This document shows positions 35,805-52,220 of a stretch of 64,000 nt of DNA, piece by piece. Within the stretch, counting starts at the first letter, position 1. Each line of letters begins with the position of its first letter. This DNA comes from Xiphias gladius. Its lineage: Eukaryota; Chordata; Actinopteri; Istiophoriformes; Xiphiidae. The DNA is taken from contig NC_053401.1 in the NCBI RefSeq assembly GCF_016859285.1, positions 6,702,469 through 6,766,468 of the forward strand, given 5' to 3'. The translations under genes and the position numbers were made by a program. The notes under the pieces are model-generated. The model made no database searches. It was not told the DNA's origin and saw nothing but the letters and a program-made list of their open reading frames with translations.

Positions 35805-36275
35805 GAATGAAACCTAAGTACAGTTTTGAAGTACTTGTACTTAGCTTAAGTATTTCATTTTTTTTTCTACTACTTTACACTTTATGCTGCACTACATTTA
35901 CTTAAGAAATATTGTACTTTTTACTCCACTGCCTTTTATTTGACAGCCATAGTGACTACTTTACAGGTTACAGATTTTACAACTTCATAAAATATGATGC
36001 ATCATTATAAACTACCCACCGGTATAGAAAGTAGGCAAAGTTAGCTCCACCTTGACCAGCGACGACATAAAAATTATAATATCATATATAGCAATGTCTC
36101 TCTTAAAGGGGGCCATAATGAGGACTTTTACTTCTGATACCTTAAGTACATCTTTTGCACTTTTAGTTAAGTAAGGTTTGGAAAGCGGGACTTTTAACCG
36201 TTATGGAGTATCATTAAACCGTGGTATTACTACTTTTACTTAAGTAAAACTTACTTAAGAATACTTCCAGTAGTC
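35805..36275 (+). mobile_element. MITE, GTGGTGGAAAGTAACT family, between tigara and fgf23
   Basis: Contains CTAAGTACAGTTTTGAAGTA, TTTATGCTGCACTACATTTA, ACTTTTTACTCCACTGCC and the terminal ACTTTTACTTAAGTAAAAC blocks in the order seen at 41943. The first about 20 bp are degraded. Confidence 0.65.
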
Positions 36276-36485
36276 GGGTAAAAGCAGCACGCACGATCTG
36301 ATGAAAGGCTCTCGGGGTGTAATGGAGACAAACGGAGGTGTAGTTGCTCCTATTGATAGGCATCACCCTCAGAGAGCGGCAATTCAGTTTCTCACTGGTA
36401 GTAACGCGTCTCAGAATGTAATTTTCATGTCACAAGTTTGCTAATATTAAGGCCGTTAGTTTGACTTGTCGGGAAAATTCCAACA

Positions 36486-37090
36486 GCAGGGCTGGATTAC
36501 CAAACGGGCAAAGTGGGCAACTGCCTAAGGGCCCAAAAGACTCAGGTTTACTGCATATCTCTTGGGTCCGTATAATCTTGATTAATTGCATATTTGCACG
36601 ACTGAAGTCAGTCCTCCATCCTCTATCTTGTAGCTTGGTCTTATAGAGGGATTCTGTGTCAAAATCTGGAGTCAAGACCGTGAATGTTTTAGTTTATATT
36701 GCGGCTGTTTGGTATAAAATTTGTGGTATTGAAACCGCTTCCATCCTTTCTGTGTCAGGTAATGACACAGCAAACCTCAGGCAAGGCGGGCAAGGTCCTT
36801 TCATGACATTTTAATTGTTTAGTCTATAAAATGACGGAAAACAGTGGGAAAAGGCCCAGCATAAATCCCGAAGCTCAAAATAAGATATTGACTTTGTTTT
36901 TATTGTCAGTTCAACAGTCAAAAATGGAAAACTAGGGAAACTTACCCCACTTTCACATTTAAGAAGCTGGTACCGATGAATGTTTTACACATGTGCTTAA
37001 AATAAAAGGACTCGAACGATTAATCAGTTATAATTGTCGCCAGTTCATTTTATGTCAGTCGACCTAATCATTTCTGCTCTAAGTACTGAT
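36486..37090 (+). repeat. repeat-derived spacer between tigara and fgf23
   Basis: 36486-36560 resembles a widespread fish repeat (GGGCTGGATTACCAAACGGG ... AACTGCCTAAGGGCCC). 36815-37085 is a copy of the 'ggctgcaactaa' family (TAGTCTATAAAATGACGGAA, AATAAGATATTGACTTTG, GAACGATTAATCAGTTATAA). No coding signal is seen. Confidence 0.5.
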
Positions 37091-37664
37091 TGGTTTCTGG
37101 GTGCCAGGGGAAATAAGGAAGCTGCCCTGACCCTATGTCTGGCAGAGGCTAGACGGTTAGATTGATGCCATGTCTCATCCAGCACCTCATCTAAAATTCA
37201 CAGATCAACACGTTGTATATATTATTTCATATGTTAAAAAAAAAAAAAGAAGAGTAAAAATGATCATTTGTCCTGTTTCACAGGGGTTCTGTGCTGTTGT
37301 TGTATTCTGTGACCGGACCGTTTCCTGGCTGGGAGCAGTATAAATTCAACTGCGACAGTGGAAATGTCGAACTATTCCGTTAACAGGTCGAAAGTTAATG
37401 GACGACAATGGCCAATTGAACAGTTAGGGAAAGTAAAACGGGCATTAAAGTGTATTTTTAGGTGACATGACTCGGCTGGAGCTCATGTACCTGTTTGCTA
37501 ATTAAGCGGCGGAGATGTGAAAGTGCAGGATATTTAGCCTGCTTACACATTCATGACTTCCTTTCACATAGTACATGATGTCTTTACCAAAGGAAACAGC
37601 ACACAGGATGTTAAAAGCACCAAAGTTTAAAAATCCACAAGCACATAGGCCTAGGTCTGCATAA

Positions 37665-37716
37665 AAATAACACACACCTTTTGACCACTGTTTCTTGAGT
37701 TTTCTATGAGTTTATT
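37665..37716 (-). terminator. candidate fgf23 poly(A) site
   Basis: On the minus strand AATAAA (37711-37716) is followed about 35 nt later by the GT-rich sequence AAGGTGTGTGTT (37669-37680). Placed 1.56 kb after the fgf23 stop, it would give a 3'UTR of about 1.6 kb. No coding sequence is visible between it and fgf23. Confidence 0.4.
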
Positions 37717-39273
37717 TTGTTCCAAATTCAAGCAACAATCCATCCACGACTCCTACTCATACATTCAAAAACAAACCATGATTTCTTATATGTACATTTA
37801 AATGTAAAGCATCCGTATAAATACCATAAATAACACTAAAGGAATGGTTTTAAATAAATAAATACTCTTTGGGACTGGTTTTGTGTTTGCTGGTGGTGCC
37901 CAGCACCTGTAAAATCACATACCAAGAGTTTAGATTTGATATCAAGATCACTGCTCTGTAAAGGTTGTTTTACCCTGTAGTTATATTCCTTCAAGTCATG
38001 AATTATAGGTTGTATTATTGTTGGCAGTAAAAACAAACAAACAAACAAAAAAACCCAAAATAAAAATCCTAATACATAAACATTACTACAACAGATGCTG
38101 TAAGTGATGGCAGTGATTTGTAGTTTTTGGAATTGCTGTTTTAGGTTCAAAATCTAACAATAAGCTAACTTTAAATCTTCTACGTCCAACTCAGTAAACT
38201 TAGGACTTTAAAAATATAGGAAAAATGTAATCTTAACTCTACTAAATGCACCTCTTAAGTATATTCATGCATATATTTTTTGTTTTAAATCATGCCTGAC
38301 TAGTTTCAGATCAGTAGACAGGGCCTTCAGTCTTCCAGAGGTAGGCTAAGTCAGGCGTCTGTCTCCAGATAACATCAGTGTCTCTTTGAAAATGTGGGTT
38401 TCTCAGACCAGCTGTAAAAACCTCAATGAGAAGAGACCACGAAAAAACAAAAACAAAAAAACAAAACAAAAGACAACGTAGGCATGCTGATTTCTCCCGC
38501 GTGTTGGGATTATTAATTTCTGGGGTGTTTTTTTTTTTTCTCTCAGATTTCGCCTTCTTCCCCAGAAACTGTGAGTAAGCAAAGGTACCCTGATGAGTCG
38601 TGTGGCTCTTCAGGGAAAAACCAAGCAGCGGTCGTGAATAATTCAAATTATACTGTCATTTCTCCCTGGAACTATAGCTCTGTGCAAGAGCATGCCAACT
38701 ACTTAGAAGGGATGGGGATGGGAAATGGATTTGGATCATTCATCTTGGCATTTAGACAACTAATATTTCCTCTTTCAGTAACTTGTGAGTAATTGTTTCT
38801 GGGGGAAAAGTAATCACATCTCATCTAACTAAATACCCTCCGTTTACCACCAGACCTGCATGGGAACGTACAAAATATTCATCGGCGATGAGTAAAATCC
38901 AGGTAAAACACGAATCCCTTGTTGATTTTTAACTTATTCAATCCGTGATCTCAGAGCAGGAGATTGTTAAATTGACAGAAACAGAAGAGTTACAGGTGGA
39001 TTTGAGCTTTCAGACAATATGAATTGTGCAAAAAGGGGCTGCAAGTCAAGTCTAATGTGTTTGTACATTCAGTGTAGAAACGCACTGCTTTTCTGAATGA
39101 GTGATGGCAGGAAATACATTATAGTTAAGACAGTGTGGAAAAGAAGGAACAACCTGAAGTCGGATGTTTTATGCGTTTTCATGTCTCATATGATCATAAA
39201 CTACAAGGTTAAACTTGGACTCGCTTAAAGGAGCGCCCACACCTTGCAACACCCATGACGGCCACCAGTAGAG

Positions 39274-40956
39274 TCACCCCATGGTCCCGGAGCTCTGGGG
39301 GCTGGCCGGGTTGGACGAGTGCACGTTCCAAGGATCGTGGGTGGACGGAGCCAGCGGCGTCTCCCGGGACACGTTGCGCGCGTCGTCCCCGGCCTCCGCC
39401 TCCGCCTCCAGCTCCACCTCCACCTCCACCTCCAGGTCGGCGTCGTCCTCCGGCACGGCCCGGGAGTCCGAGCCCACCTCTGTCTGACCCAGGTAGACGT
39501 TGTGCGGGTCGGAGGGATCCACCACCTGGTTCCTCTTCTCCCTGTGCAGCAGGAGGCGCTCCAGCGGCACCGTGTTCTTCTTGGGCAGGAAGAGGGAGGT
39601 CTGCGGCAGGTTCTGACCCGCCGAGAACACCTGCCGGGAGCCCTCCAGGTTGAACAGGATACCGGTCCGGATGGAGTAGTACACGTCCCGGTTGTTCTCC
39701 AGAAGCTTGTGGTTGAAGAGACAGTCGTCTTTGAGGCAGATGGGCTGAGAGAGAGAGAGAGAAGGAGAGGGAGAAAATTAAACTACAGTATGAAAATATC
39801 CTATTTTTTCAGGTTTGTCGGTTTTAGCAAACGTTTGTTTCTATCAAAATACAATAATAATCAGCTACAAAGAGGCCACTGCACTGAATATAACCAACTC
39901 CAGACTAAATAGGCTTAGGACGATAAAAAGGCGTTTCATTCTCTTTCAGACATTAGGACTGAATCCGGCCATAATCTCATTTTCCCACTTGTTGGGCTTT
40001 AAATCTAATAACATGATTTTGCAAAGAAAAACGAAAATCCGCAAAAAAAAAAACCCCAAACAAACCACAAGAGTGTTGCACATAAAAGTGGTAAGAAAAA
40101 TAAGTGGGGTTGAGATATCTCCCTTACATTTCTGGTGCAAATCAGTTCTCATTCCCTATATATCAGTGATTTTCCTTATTGTCTTGTTTTTGTACATTGT
40201 CACAGAGGTGAAGAGTAAAATAACTGCGCCACTGTGTTAGCGGTTTGTTCATTTGATGTCAACGAACCCGTAATAAAAAGGGAATCGCGTGAATTAATCA
40301 ATATTTAAACACCTATAGTTGCGGTACATTTTTGTGCGTTAAAGTACAGACGTTAATAGCTGCGGTGCGTAAAAGGAATACCCATAGAAAATGATGTTAT
40401 CTCGATGCGTAAAACCTCACAAGGGCGCCAAGTTAGAGGTGCTAGAACTGAAAAGTTTCAGCGTAGAGGGTCGGTTGAATGAATAGTAACAATCACTCGA
40501 CCTGAGAGTGAGTATTGGCTTACAGAGCTGAACGGGTTGCCCTCCAGATCCATACACAGGTAACGGCTGCTTTTGACGCCGAGGATGGCGATGCGCTCCC
40601 TCGTTTCAGCTTTCAGTAAAATCACACCTGCGGCGGAAGAAAACGGTGGTGTTAAACAGACCTTCATAATACCACGCACTGCAGTAAGTAAACTGAAAAC
40701 AACAACCGTAGCACCGCTTACTATATGAACTCCTGACTGTAGTTTTGCGCACGGTGCCATCCAGTCTGATCTCCAAGTAGAAGTTGTTGAGGTCTGTGGA
40801 GGTCTGCAGGTGAACGTATCTCCTCGGGTTCCCCCAGTTAGATCCGACCAGCGGGGATGGATTCGGGGCCGTTTCCCCGAGGGGAAATCCCTGCAGGACA
40901 GCGAGCAGGAGCGCCAGCACAGCGTCCCTCATCCCCGGTCTCCCGTTGACGTCCAT
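39274..40956 (-). CDS. fgf23: fibroblast growth factor 23 (phosphate-regulating hormone), 3 coding exons
   Basis: Endocrine FGF that signals through FGFR plus Klotho to control phosphate and vitamin D. Complement exons: 40956 (or 40932)-40722, 40627-40524, 39744-39274; the middle exon is the 104 nt typical of FGFs. Two starts are in frame. The inner ATG at 40930-40932 gives MRDAVLALLLAVLQG, a compact signal peptide, and 261 aa; the outer adds eight residues (269 aa). With the inner start, Cys95 and Cys113 fall at the numbers of the human disulphide, so I favour it. Core motifs seen: GSNWGNPRRY, NNFYLEIRLDGTVRKT, LCMDLEGNPF, GQNLPQTSLFLPKKN. A furin-type RxKR site (HREKR, ending at residue 176) separates core from tail. 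The tail has two DPxNV motifs (DPHNV 184-188, DPWNV 242-246), matching the tandem Klotho-binding repeats of mammalian FGF23, separated by an acidic Glu-Val/Glu-Ala run (204-222). High third-position GC in exon 3 creates a long antisense open frame that is not a gene. Confidence 0.97.
39391..39436 (-). repeat. coding hexanucleotide repeat in fgf23 exon 3
   Basis: Imperfect tandem 6-bp units (CTCCAC / CTCCGC on the plus strand) that translate on the minus strand as alternating Glu-Val then Glu-Ala (LEVEVEVELEAEAEA). The array sits inside the C-terminal tail and keeps frame because the unit is two codons. Confidence 0.85.
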
Positions 40957-41039
40957 TCTGGAGCAAAACCGGCGGTTTCCACTGCGAGCTGCTGGAGGTT
41001 GTCAGATGTTCTGTTGTCCCAAAGTTTGGAGACGGTTCC

Positions 41040-41047
41040 TATTTAAA
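41040..41047 (-). promoter_or_regulatory. TATA-like box of fgf23
   Basis: On the minus strand TTTAAATA lies 84 bp before the outer ATG and 108 bp before the inner ATG of fgf23, within GC-rich flanks. A start site about 25-30 bp downstream would leave a short leader. Confidence 0.45.
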
Positions 41048-41942
41048 GCCCCCCGAGTGCCACTCCTGCTCACATCCTTTGGGGAAAAAAAAAAAAAAAA
41101 AAAAAGAAGAAACTCGCCCCCAAAGCAGATGTGCGGGTTTGCTGCAGCGGAAGGGCCACTTCCACCTCTGTCTGTTTATCCCGATGCTCCCCGTCAGTCA
41201 ACAGGAGCCTTATTTTTGGTTACACGTCTTGGCTCGTCCACCTTAAGACATCAGACTGTGTCCTAATGGTCCAAAGTCCACCAGTTCTGGGGTTTTTTTT
41301 GTTCGGAATGGAAAAATAGTGTGTCGGGCAATATAGAGCACCCGAGTGTGAAGCTGTAGAAGGATCTGTTAATCAAACCAGGACTGAAATATGTTGTCGT
41401 TTTAGTTGCGTATGAGCTAAACGGCCGTTTCCAGTTTTTTTGCAAACCTCAGGAATTCTTCATTAAGGAATTTTCAACATATAAAATATTTTAAACTTCA
41501 GTTGAACCGCAGTGGACTGGCCGTGCAGTCATAGTTTGGAGTTGCTCCATTGGCTCTCTTTTACGCACCTGCCCAACTCAACATTTCCACTCTTTCCCCA
41601 GTAGGGGGAGCCACCCCCCCGCTCAGTGTAGTTTTCACTGACTTCCTGGAAAGTTACCGTGCATCAGTCCGGGCAGAAGCCTACTTTGGGATGCTGGAGT
41701 TTCAGCGTGGGACACGTGAAACTGCGTACCATTACAAACCATAACGCCTGTGGAGGGTTGACATTTCAACAGCCGCTCTTGGAACTGAAATGTGTTTTTT
41801 TTGTTTGTTTTTTTTCCCTCCGGGGAGTTAAAGTCACATCCGACTTCCAGCTGTAGGAAATCGAGATCGTTTTAGTGCAGTTGAATATTCAACAATAGCA
41901 AAGCAGACGTAGAAAATGTGACACATAAACCACACTAAATAC

Positions 41943-42381
41943 CAGTGGTGGAAAGTAACTGAGTACATTTACTCTAGTCCCGTATTTAAGTACAATTCTG
42001 AGGTACTTGTACTTCACTTTAGTATTTCTATATCTTGCTGCTTAAACATTTTACTCTACTCAGAGGGAAATATTGTACTTTTGACTTCACTACATGCATT
42101 TTCCAGCTATAGTTAGTTTTCATGTTTTGATTTTACATAGAGGCACTTATGCATTGTAGCATCAGTATTAATGTAATCATGTCAGTTATAGTAATATATC
42201 ACTCACAAGGGCCTGCACGAGTGCTTTTACTTTTCATACTTTAAGTTCGTTTTGTTGATAATACTTCTGTTCTTTACGTTTTTGAATGCAAAACATTCAC
42301 TTGTAAAGGAGTATTTTTATTTATTATTGTTGTAATGGTACTTTTACTTAGTAAAGGATCTGAGTACTTCTTCCATCACTG
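41943..42381 (+). mobile_element. hAT-type MITE, full-length copy (GTGGTGGAAAGTAACT family)
   Basis: Starts CAGTGGTGGAAAGTAACT and ends CTTCCATCACTG, giving terminal inverted repeats CAGTG(G/A)TGGAA. Flanks are CTAAATAC and CTAAATTC, a nearly intact 8-bp duplication. The interior has many GTACTT/AAGTAC blocks. It lies between fgf23 and fgf6a. I recognise this family as very common in percomorph fish; the name is not recalled. Confidence 0.8.
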
Positions 42382-42444
42382 CTAAATTCACAGTTACATC
42401 AGAGTTTATCTAATACTACATAGAGAATTGCACTTAACCCGCAA

Positions 42445-45400
42445 CCAGTTAAAAAAAACAAACCTTTATTGGTATCTCAGGAATACAGTAGACTGCTGTG
42501 CACAGCACATACGTACAAAAATAAAAGGAAAAAACTTTAATATTCTTACTTAGCATTGTCTGTTTTCAGAAACAAGTAACTGGAGTTTGTTTCTTCTTAA
42601 TTTACAGTCATCAGCAAACCAAAACTAAGGCAGAAGGTGAGGTATATGAGAACAGAGATGAGAGGAATAGAGTGGAGGCTCACTCCCTTTCAGAGCAGGA
42701 GTTTTAAAAAAAATACATGTAGCACACACCCCTAATCAAGCTTGGGGCCCAGGCATGCTAATAGTACATTAAACATTATTTAAAAAAGATATTCCTCACC
42801 TTTTAATTAATTCAAATTTGATCTATAATAAACTGGAAAAAAAAAAAAAAAACAACAGATCAATCTGGATAAAATTTTTTGGTCAAAGCTGAAGGGTTAG
42901 CTTTTTGTTTTAGACACAAACTTTCACTCTTTTAGGGATCAAGCTGAATTTTTGACAGAGAAACGTGAGAGAACTCCCTTCTTTACGCTAGATTATAAAT
43001 CAAGATGTCGTTAATAAGGTGCTACTGGAGACATCAGACATCTTGTCTGTGAGGTGGGGTAAGAAGCGCTCATCGCTGTGCATGCACAGTTTACTCCACA
43101 CCTTCCTCAGCTGAAAATGCTGAACATTTACTCCCAACAAGAAATGTAAATCAGTGGTACTACATGCAGCCTCATCTACAACAGCAACAAGTCATTTTAG
43201 TTTTTTAAAACTTGAGGGAAATTTGCTCTTCATCGTGGTAGCCTCAGAACTCATGGAGAAAAAAAAATGTCCTCAGAACAAGAAGGGAAAGAGATTTATC
43301 TGTGGGAAGAATACTGAAATGAATCGATCTGTGTGTCACAGACAACAGTTGAGCAGCGGTTGATACTGTGTCAGTATGTGGTGAGAGGTGTTTGGGGTCG
43401 GGGCAGTGCCCGGTGGCAGCAGCAGCATCAGCAGCAGCTGCAGCAGCAGAGGGCACGTCCTGAGGATGGCCCGGGGAGCGGTCCTGCAGGATTGGAGTGC
43501 AGCAGGAGAGGTGAGGCTCTGTGTGACTCTGCTCTCTGCCTGCTCCTCGCACAACTGCATTAACTCTGCAGATGTCCCCTCCCCAGAAATATCCCAACAC
43601 AAGTACTTGGAAAAGAGAGGGGACAGCATGTTGTAGAGCTGAGGTGGGGCTCAAAATTGAGGGAGGGAAGTAGGGTTTTTTTTCAGAAATATTGTAGATT
43701 GTGAAGCAGGGAACTATACGGAACTATAAGAGCTGTGTTTTTCTACCAGTCAGTTGGAGATCAACTCTGGAGCTATCAATTCACTACATCATATTGTGTT
43801 TAAGCATTAAATAAAGTTGGTTTATGCACTTCAAGTTCCTATTTCATGGAAACAGTGCGACCTATATAGCCGGCTACCCCTGCCACTGGGGCTGGGGCCA
43901 AGACTGGTCTATGACTCTGACCTTGAACTAAAAAAGGCTGAAAGGAGAGGAGGAAGCTCCTGGGTTACAGCTGGAATCCCAAGGTCCCTGCCTGCAGCGG
44001 GTGAGTGGTGGTGGTTTTGGGGGGGGTGTACGGGACGAGTAGAGGTGGGTGGCGGATGGTGGTTGGGGTAATGGAGCTCAGAAGGTGGGGGGTGCTCAGG
44101 TATGTGGGAGGCTGCCTGTCATCCTGGCAGATCCACATTCCTGCAGGGGGTCTGACGAACAACAAAGACAGCGGGTCGGCTCCCTCGCATACGTCTTTCC
44201 TGGATTTAAATAGTCCTGCTTCCTTTCTTAACACAACAACGGATGGAGGCTGATGGTGGAGCAAGCTTCAGTTTTTTTCCCCCCAAGTAAACAGCTGCAG
44301 CAACTACACGGGAAGATGCACGCCATAAGATTCTGAGAAAATACGAGGCAAAAAAAACATTTTGATACTGGTCCACATACCAACAGTAAGTCTGCAAAGC
44401 AAGGCACATCTTTAGCTTTGTAAACAAACTGTTACTATGTTTACCTTCTACATTACTATATATGGAAAAAGATTCTGTAATTTACTAACTTTCTGGCTTT
44501 CTATGCCGATGTTTTATTCCTAAAATGTTTAAATTAAGCTAAAAATCAACAGGAATTATGACATTGAGCTAAAAAATCTTACAGGGTGCATTCAGTCCAC
44601 CAACTGCACTGTCCTTTAGTCCTTTAGTGGTTGACTCATCAGTAATTGCATTAGAAACTATCTGCCTCCAGCTCCCAACACCTTGCTGCCACTGCAGTGC
44701 TGCTGCAGAGCTCACAGACAAGCAGGGGAAATGGCCCAGAGCACACGCATACTCCAGCAAACACACAACGATAAAGTAAAAGCAAGACACATATGGGGAA
44801 CGATTCTTACCAAGACATTTAGGCACCATCATTGATGGTTCACTGTGCAACCTGAACTCTTTTTGCCTCGTCCTGGCAACTGCGACAAAGCAGCGTAAAA
44901 AGCTCCTGAATTCTACTTTTAAGTTTGCAACTATTTACATCGTTTTTCATTGGTTTCATGGACAAAAGACATCATTTCAAAAGCAGCTAAAGCTTTGCGA
45001 TTCAAAAACAGCAACCCACTATACTGTAGGAGCTCTGTCCAAGACAATGTGCAGGTACATTTCTACTGTGCGCTCTATCTGCTCAGTTGACTCTTGTGCA
45101 GATGCAAGCCAGGTCCGTACAAAAAATTTCTCCATGCTCGGATAGATAATATTCCACCCTGTTCATTTGCTGGCGATGCCACACAGTTAAACTTATGGCC
45201 TCGGGCCAGTCTCTATGGCTGACCGCTCTCTGGTCTCGACCACAGGTTGTATATTACTTAATCGATCTAATTACAGAAAAGAAAATAAACCAGAGATACC
45301 CCCCCCCCCTCCGAGGCCCTCTCAGGAGTGTCAGCCCTATTTCTGACTCCAGCGGGTGTCTCTTACATGCAAGTTTAAGGGGGCCGCAAGTGGGAACACC

Positions 45401-45915
45401 AAGGCACCTTTAAATCGTGCAGCAAAGGTAGTGCATTTAAGTTTCCCCCACTGCCAGACATCGTTGATCGAGCAGGGAGCCATCAAGCGCTCAAAAGGTT
45501 TGAAAGAAATGACAAACTTAGCAGATATTTGAGCAGAAGTCCATGCATCCCTTAAACTAGTAATGTGGTTCTTTGAGGTAATAAAAAGTATTCATTTCAC
45601 TCTTTTAAAAGCACAGGATATAGCTCATCCTCCATCTCAAAAAAGGAAGTGACACATAGTTCAGTTACAGCAAGCACCAAGATAAAGTGAGACAGGCAAA
45701 GGCTTCAACTCTCCCCGTCCATAAAAACAATAAGCAGCACAGTATGGCATACATATACAAAGATAGCTATCCAAATATACATATATATATATAAACAGAA
45801 TAAATATTTGTGTTTTCTTATGCAGTCCATTGGTGTGTATATCATGACTATGCATTTCTGTATTACCTGGAAGAACATCCACATGTGCAAATTACTGAGT
45901 TATTGCCAGTTTCTC
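42445..45915 (-). other. fgf6a: probable fgf6a 3' untranslated region
   Basis: About 3.4 kb after the fgf6a stop with no convincing exon on either strand and few dispersed repeats. On the minus strand AATAAA at 42465-42470 is followed by a U-rich run (42451-42458), a plausible cleavage site. The stretch includes a CAG/CTG-rich segment at 43416-43452 and GGTGG-rich sequence at about 44000-44100. The extent of the transcript is inference; a shorter form or separate noncoding transcript is possible. Confidence 0.35.
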
Positions 45916-49534
<3,619 letters not shown>

Positions 49535-51077
49535 CCAGTTTACCTTTGGGGCACGTGGTCAAAGTTACCTGCCCTGAAAACGCAACTCTTCTTATTTTCT
49601 GTCCTTTGGCATGATGGTGGTAAAGGCTTATTTCGGGATCAAGGCAGATCAAGGCCCCATAGCCCGAGATCTGAGCAGGAGGAGAGGGACAGAGCGCGTC
49701 GGAGCTTGAATTGGTGCCGGTGGCGATGATCATCTTTCGCCGCTCCGAGCCTCTGTACAGGCAACGCTGGCCGTGGAGGGGACACCACTCACCGCAAAAC
49801 CAGCTCACCTTGCCCCCCGACTCTCACATCCTAAAATGACATCACTGTGACTTCACCGCTGCACCCCCCCATCAAAAGTAGGGGATGGGAGGAGGAGAGT
49901 TAGAGGACCCCAGAAGCAGCAGCAGTTCTGATAGGAATGATGGGGGGTGCTGCACCTTCACATCAGCTTCAAATAAGCCAGACCGAATAAGAAAAAGCGT
50001 TTCCTGTTGTGTATTTCAAAATAAAGCGCTTATCGGCGTGACTGGGTTTCAACTCTTGGAGTGAGTCCCCTGCATGGCCTCGTCTCCCTACAACCTCCAA
50101 ACTCAATTGGATAAACTGCCAATTTAAGAAAAAACAAAAGCTGAATGAACACTCCCTATTCGAGGCAAAAGGGGGAATGGAATGGTTTGATGAGTGTGAA
50201 AATGATCTAAATCATATACTACAGCCTCCTCAATAAGGAGTACTCAGCCAACTGAACACCCATAGGAGCTTTTGGACCAAAATTTCAGCCAAAGCAAAAC
50301 ACTAACTGAGGGAATATCTTAAGGAGAAATCTCCAGTCGAGTTACACAGAGTAAAATCCATGCCAAGGAACAGTAAAGCTGTTCTGGCAGCTTACTAACT
50401 CCGTATTTAGACATTTCATCCTGTAAATTTTTTTTTTTTTAAAAGTGGCATGATACAAATGCATTTAGCTGAAATAATGAGGCCATAAAAATAAGAACAC
50501 TGACTGACGTGCCTGCAAGCTCCACTTAAATTGTAATAATAATAATAATAATACTGATAAAATAGACTTAAATGGTTCAGATAAAACACATAGACAAGCA
50601 ATGGAGAGCACACACCTTGTCTTAACAGACATTAACAAATTAAATAAATAAAAAAATAAATGTCTTGATTGTGTATGAAGGTTTAGAAAAAGAGAATACA
50701 AAACTTACAGCAAATTTAAAAAAAAAGAACGATATTCGACGGCAAAGTCAACAAATCTTTACCTGGATATATTTTGGATCCATGCCGAGAAGCAATTAAG
50801 CTCTTCTGGAGGTTTACTAAAACCTTACTAATACACTTTAAATAGTATTTTCCTTCATGTATCAACTCCAGCATCTGTACATACAGTGCAACAATTGGAA
50901 AAAAATGAACACATTTAGCTAAACTACAGGTCATAAAAACAGGACCAGTGGTTCTTCTTCCCTGAAATTATTTTTAAGAGCTACATGTAAATTATAATGA
51001 TAAAGACAAAGTTCAGATTGATAAATAAATAGATAGATATTGTAGATATGATGCTTGTTTTGTAAAGTGTGGTCCAA

Positions 51078-51455
51078 GCTAGAGCTGAAATGTTCAATCA
51101 ATTAATCAGTTAATTGCTCAAATTAATATGTATTAATAGTTAATTTTTTTGATATTTGAGAAATCCTAGGAGTACTTTTTCAACAAAAAAATGCCAAATA
51201 TTTGCAGATTCTAGCTTCACAAATCTGAGGATCTGTTGCTTTTCAATATTTTATATCATTTTTAAATTGAATCTCTTTGATTTTTGGACTGTTTGTCGAA
51301 AAAAGTAGGACATCTGAAAAAAATCTCCTTACCCTTTCAGCACGTGATGGGCAATTTATAAATATTTTTTGACATTTGATGGGCTGAAATATTAAATGAA
51401 GAAATAATTGACGGATTAATAATGAATAAAAATAACTGTTAGCTGCAGCCCTGGG
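51078..51455 (-). repeat. 'ggctgcaactaa' family repeat upstream of fgf6a
   Basis: Minus-strand order: GGGCTGCAGCTAACAGTTAT, AATTATTTCTTCATTTAATA, CCAAAAATCAAAGAGATTC, AAGCAACAGATCCTCAGATT, then alternating AATTAACTGATTAATTGATT at the end (51090-51110). Confidence 0.65.
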
Positions 51456-51610
51456 TAGATAGAGAATCTCAAAGAAACTGAGGGTTCCAAGTCCCAAATA
51501 TTTTCTGCTTTTATTTTGAAGGTAAACTAACCTATTTTTCCGATCTTCCTCTTGCTAATTGTGGCTGACCTGACACAGCTCTTTCTCACATGGGAGACCT
51601 GCAAGAGGGG

Positions 51611-51613
<3 letters not shown>

Positions 51614-51689
<76 letters not shown>
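51614..51689 (+). repeat. (GT)38 microsatellite
   Basis: Uninterrupted GT dinucleotides, followed by a GGAT repeat at about 51719-51734. Confidence 0.95.
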
Positions 51690-51692
<3 letters not shown>

Positions 51693-52220
51693 ACTTTCAT
51701 TGGCGTTGAGCAATCATGGGATGGATGGATGGATACTGTGTCCAGAAACCAAATCGGGATGTTGGTCATATGTCCTGGCAGCCTGCTGCCTTATTTAGAA
51801 GGAAGGTGTAAAAACAGTCTCAGCCAGTCACAGGAGAGCAAATGGCAATCCTGTCTGACACTTCCTTAGCTGTTTGTTCAGGAAGTTTACACAACCAAAT
51901 ATTTTGCCTGGTCAGATTGCGCGTTACTATTATTAAGTAACACACCTTGCAACTAACCGAAAAAATGTAACCTGCGTGAATCAAATAAATGGCATTGTTT
52001 TGGGTAATCCACTGAGTTCAGGTCCAGAAAGGAAGCAGTAAAGGAAATGTGGAAAAAGACCTGCAGTTGATCATCAAAATAAGGCACAAGTCAACATTTT
52101 ACTCTAGAAAAATTAGATTTATGCTTTATTGTGCCTTAAAAGGCTATTTCCCAAATTAATCAAAAAAGGTTGACATGACTTATTCTGTGCTATATAGATT
52201 TATATTTGCATATTTCCTAG

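Noticed and set aside
39319-39912. 197-codon plus-strand open frame
   Set aside because: It is antisense to GC-rich fgf23 exon 3, where the codon bias and 6-bp repeat keep the opposite strand open; no family motif.
43416-43452. CAG repeat as a coding polyglutamine exon
   Set aside because: Short, not flanked by a conserved frame on either strand, and lies in the presumed fgf6a 3'UTR.
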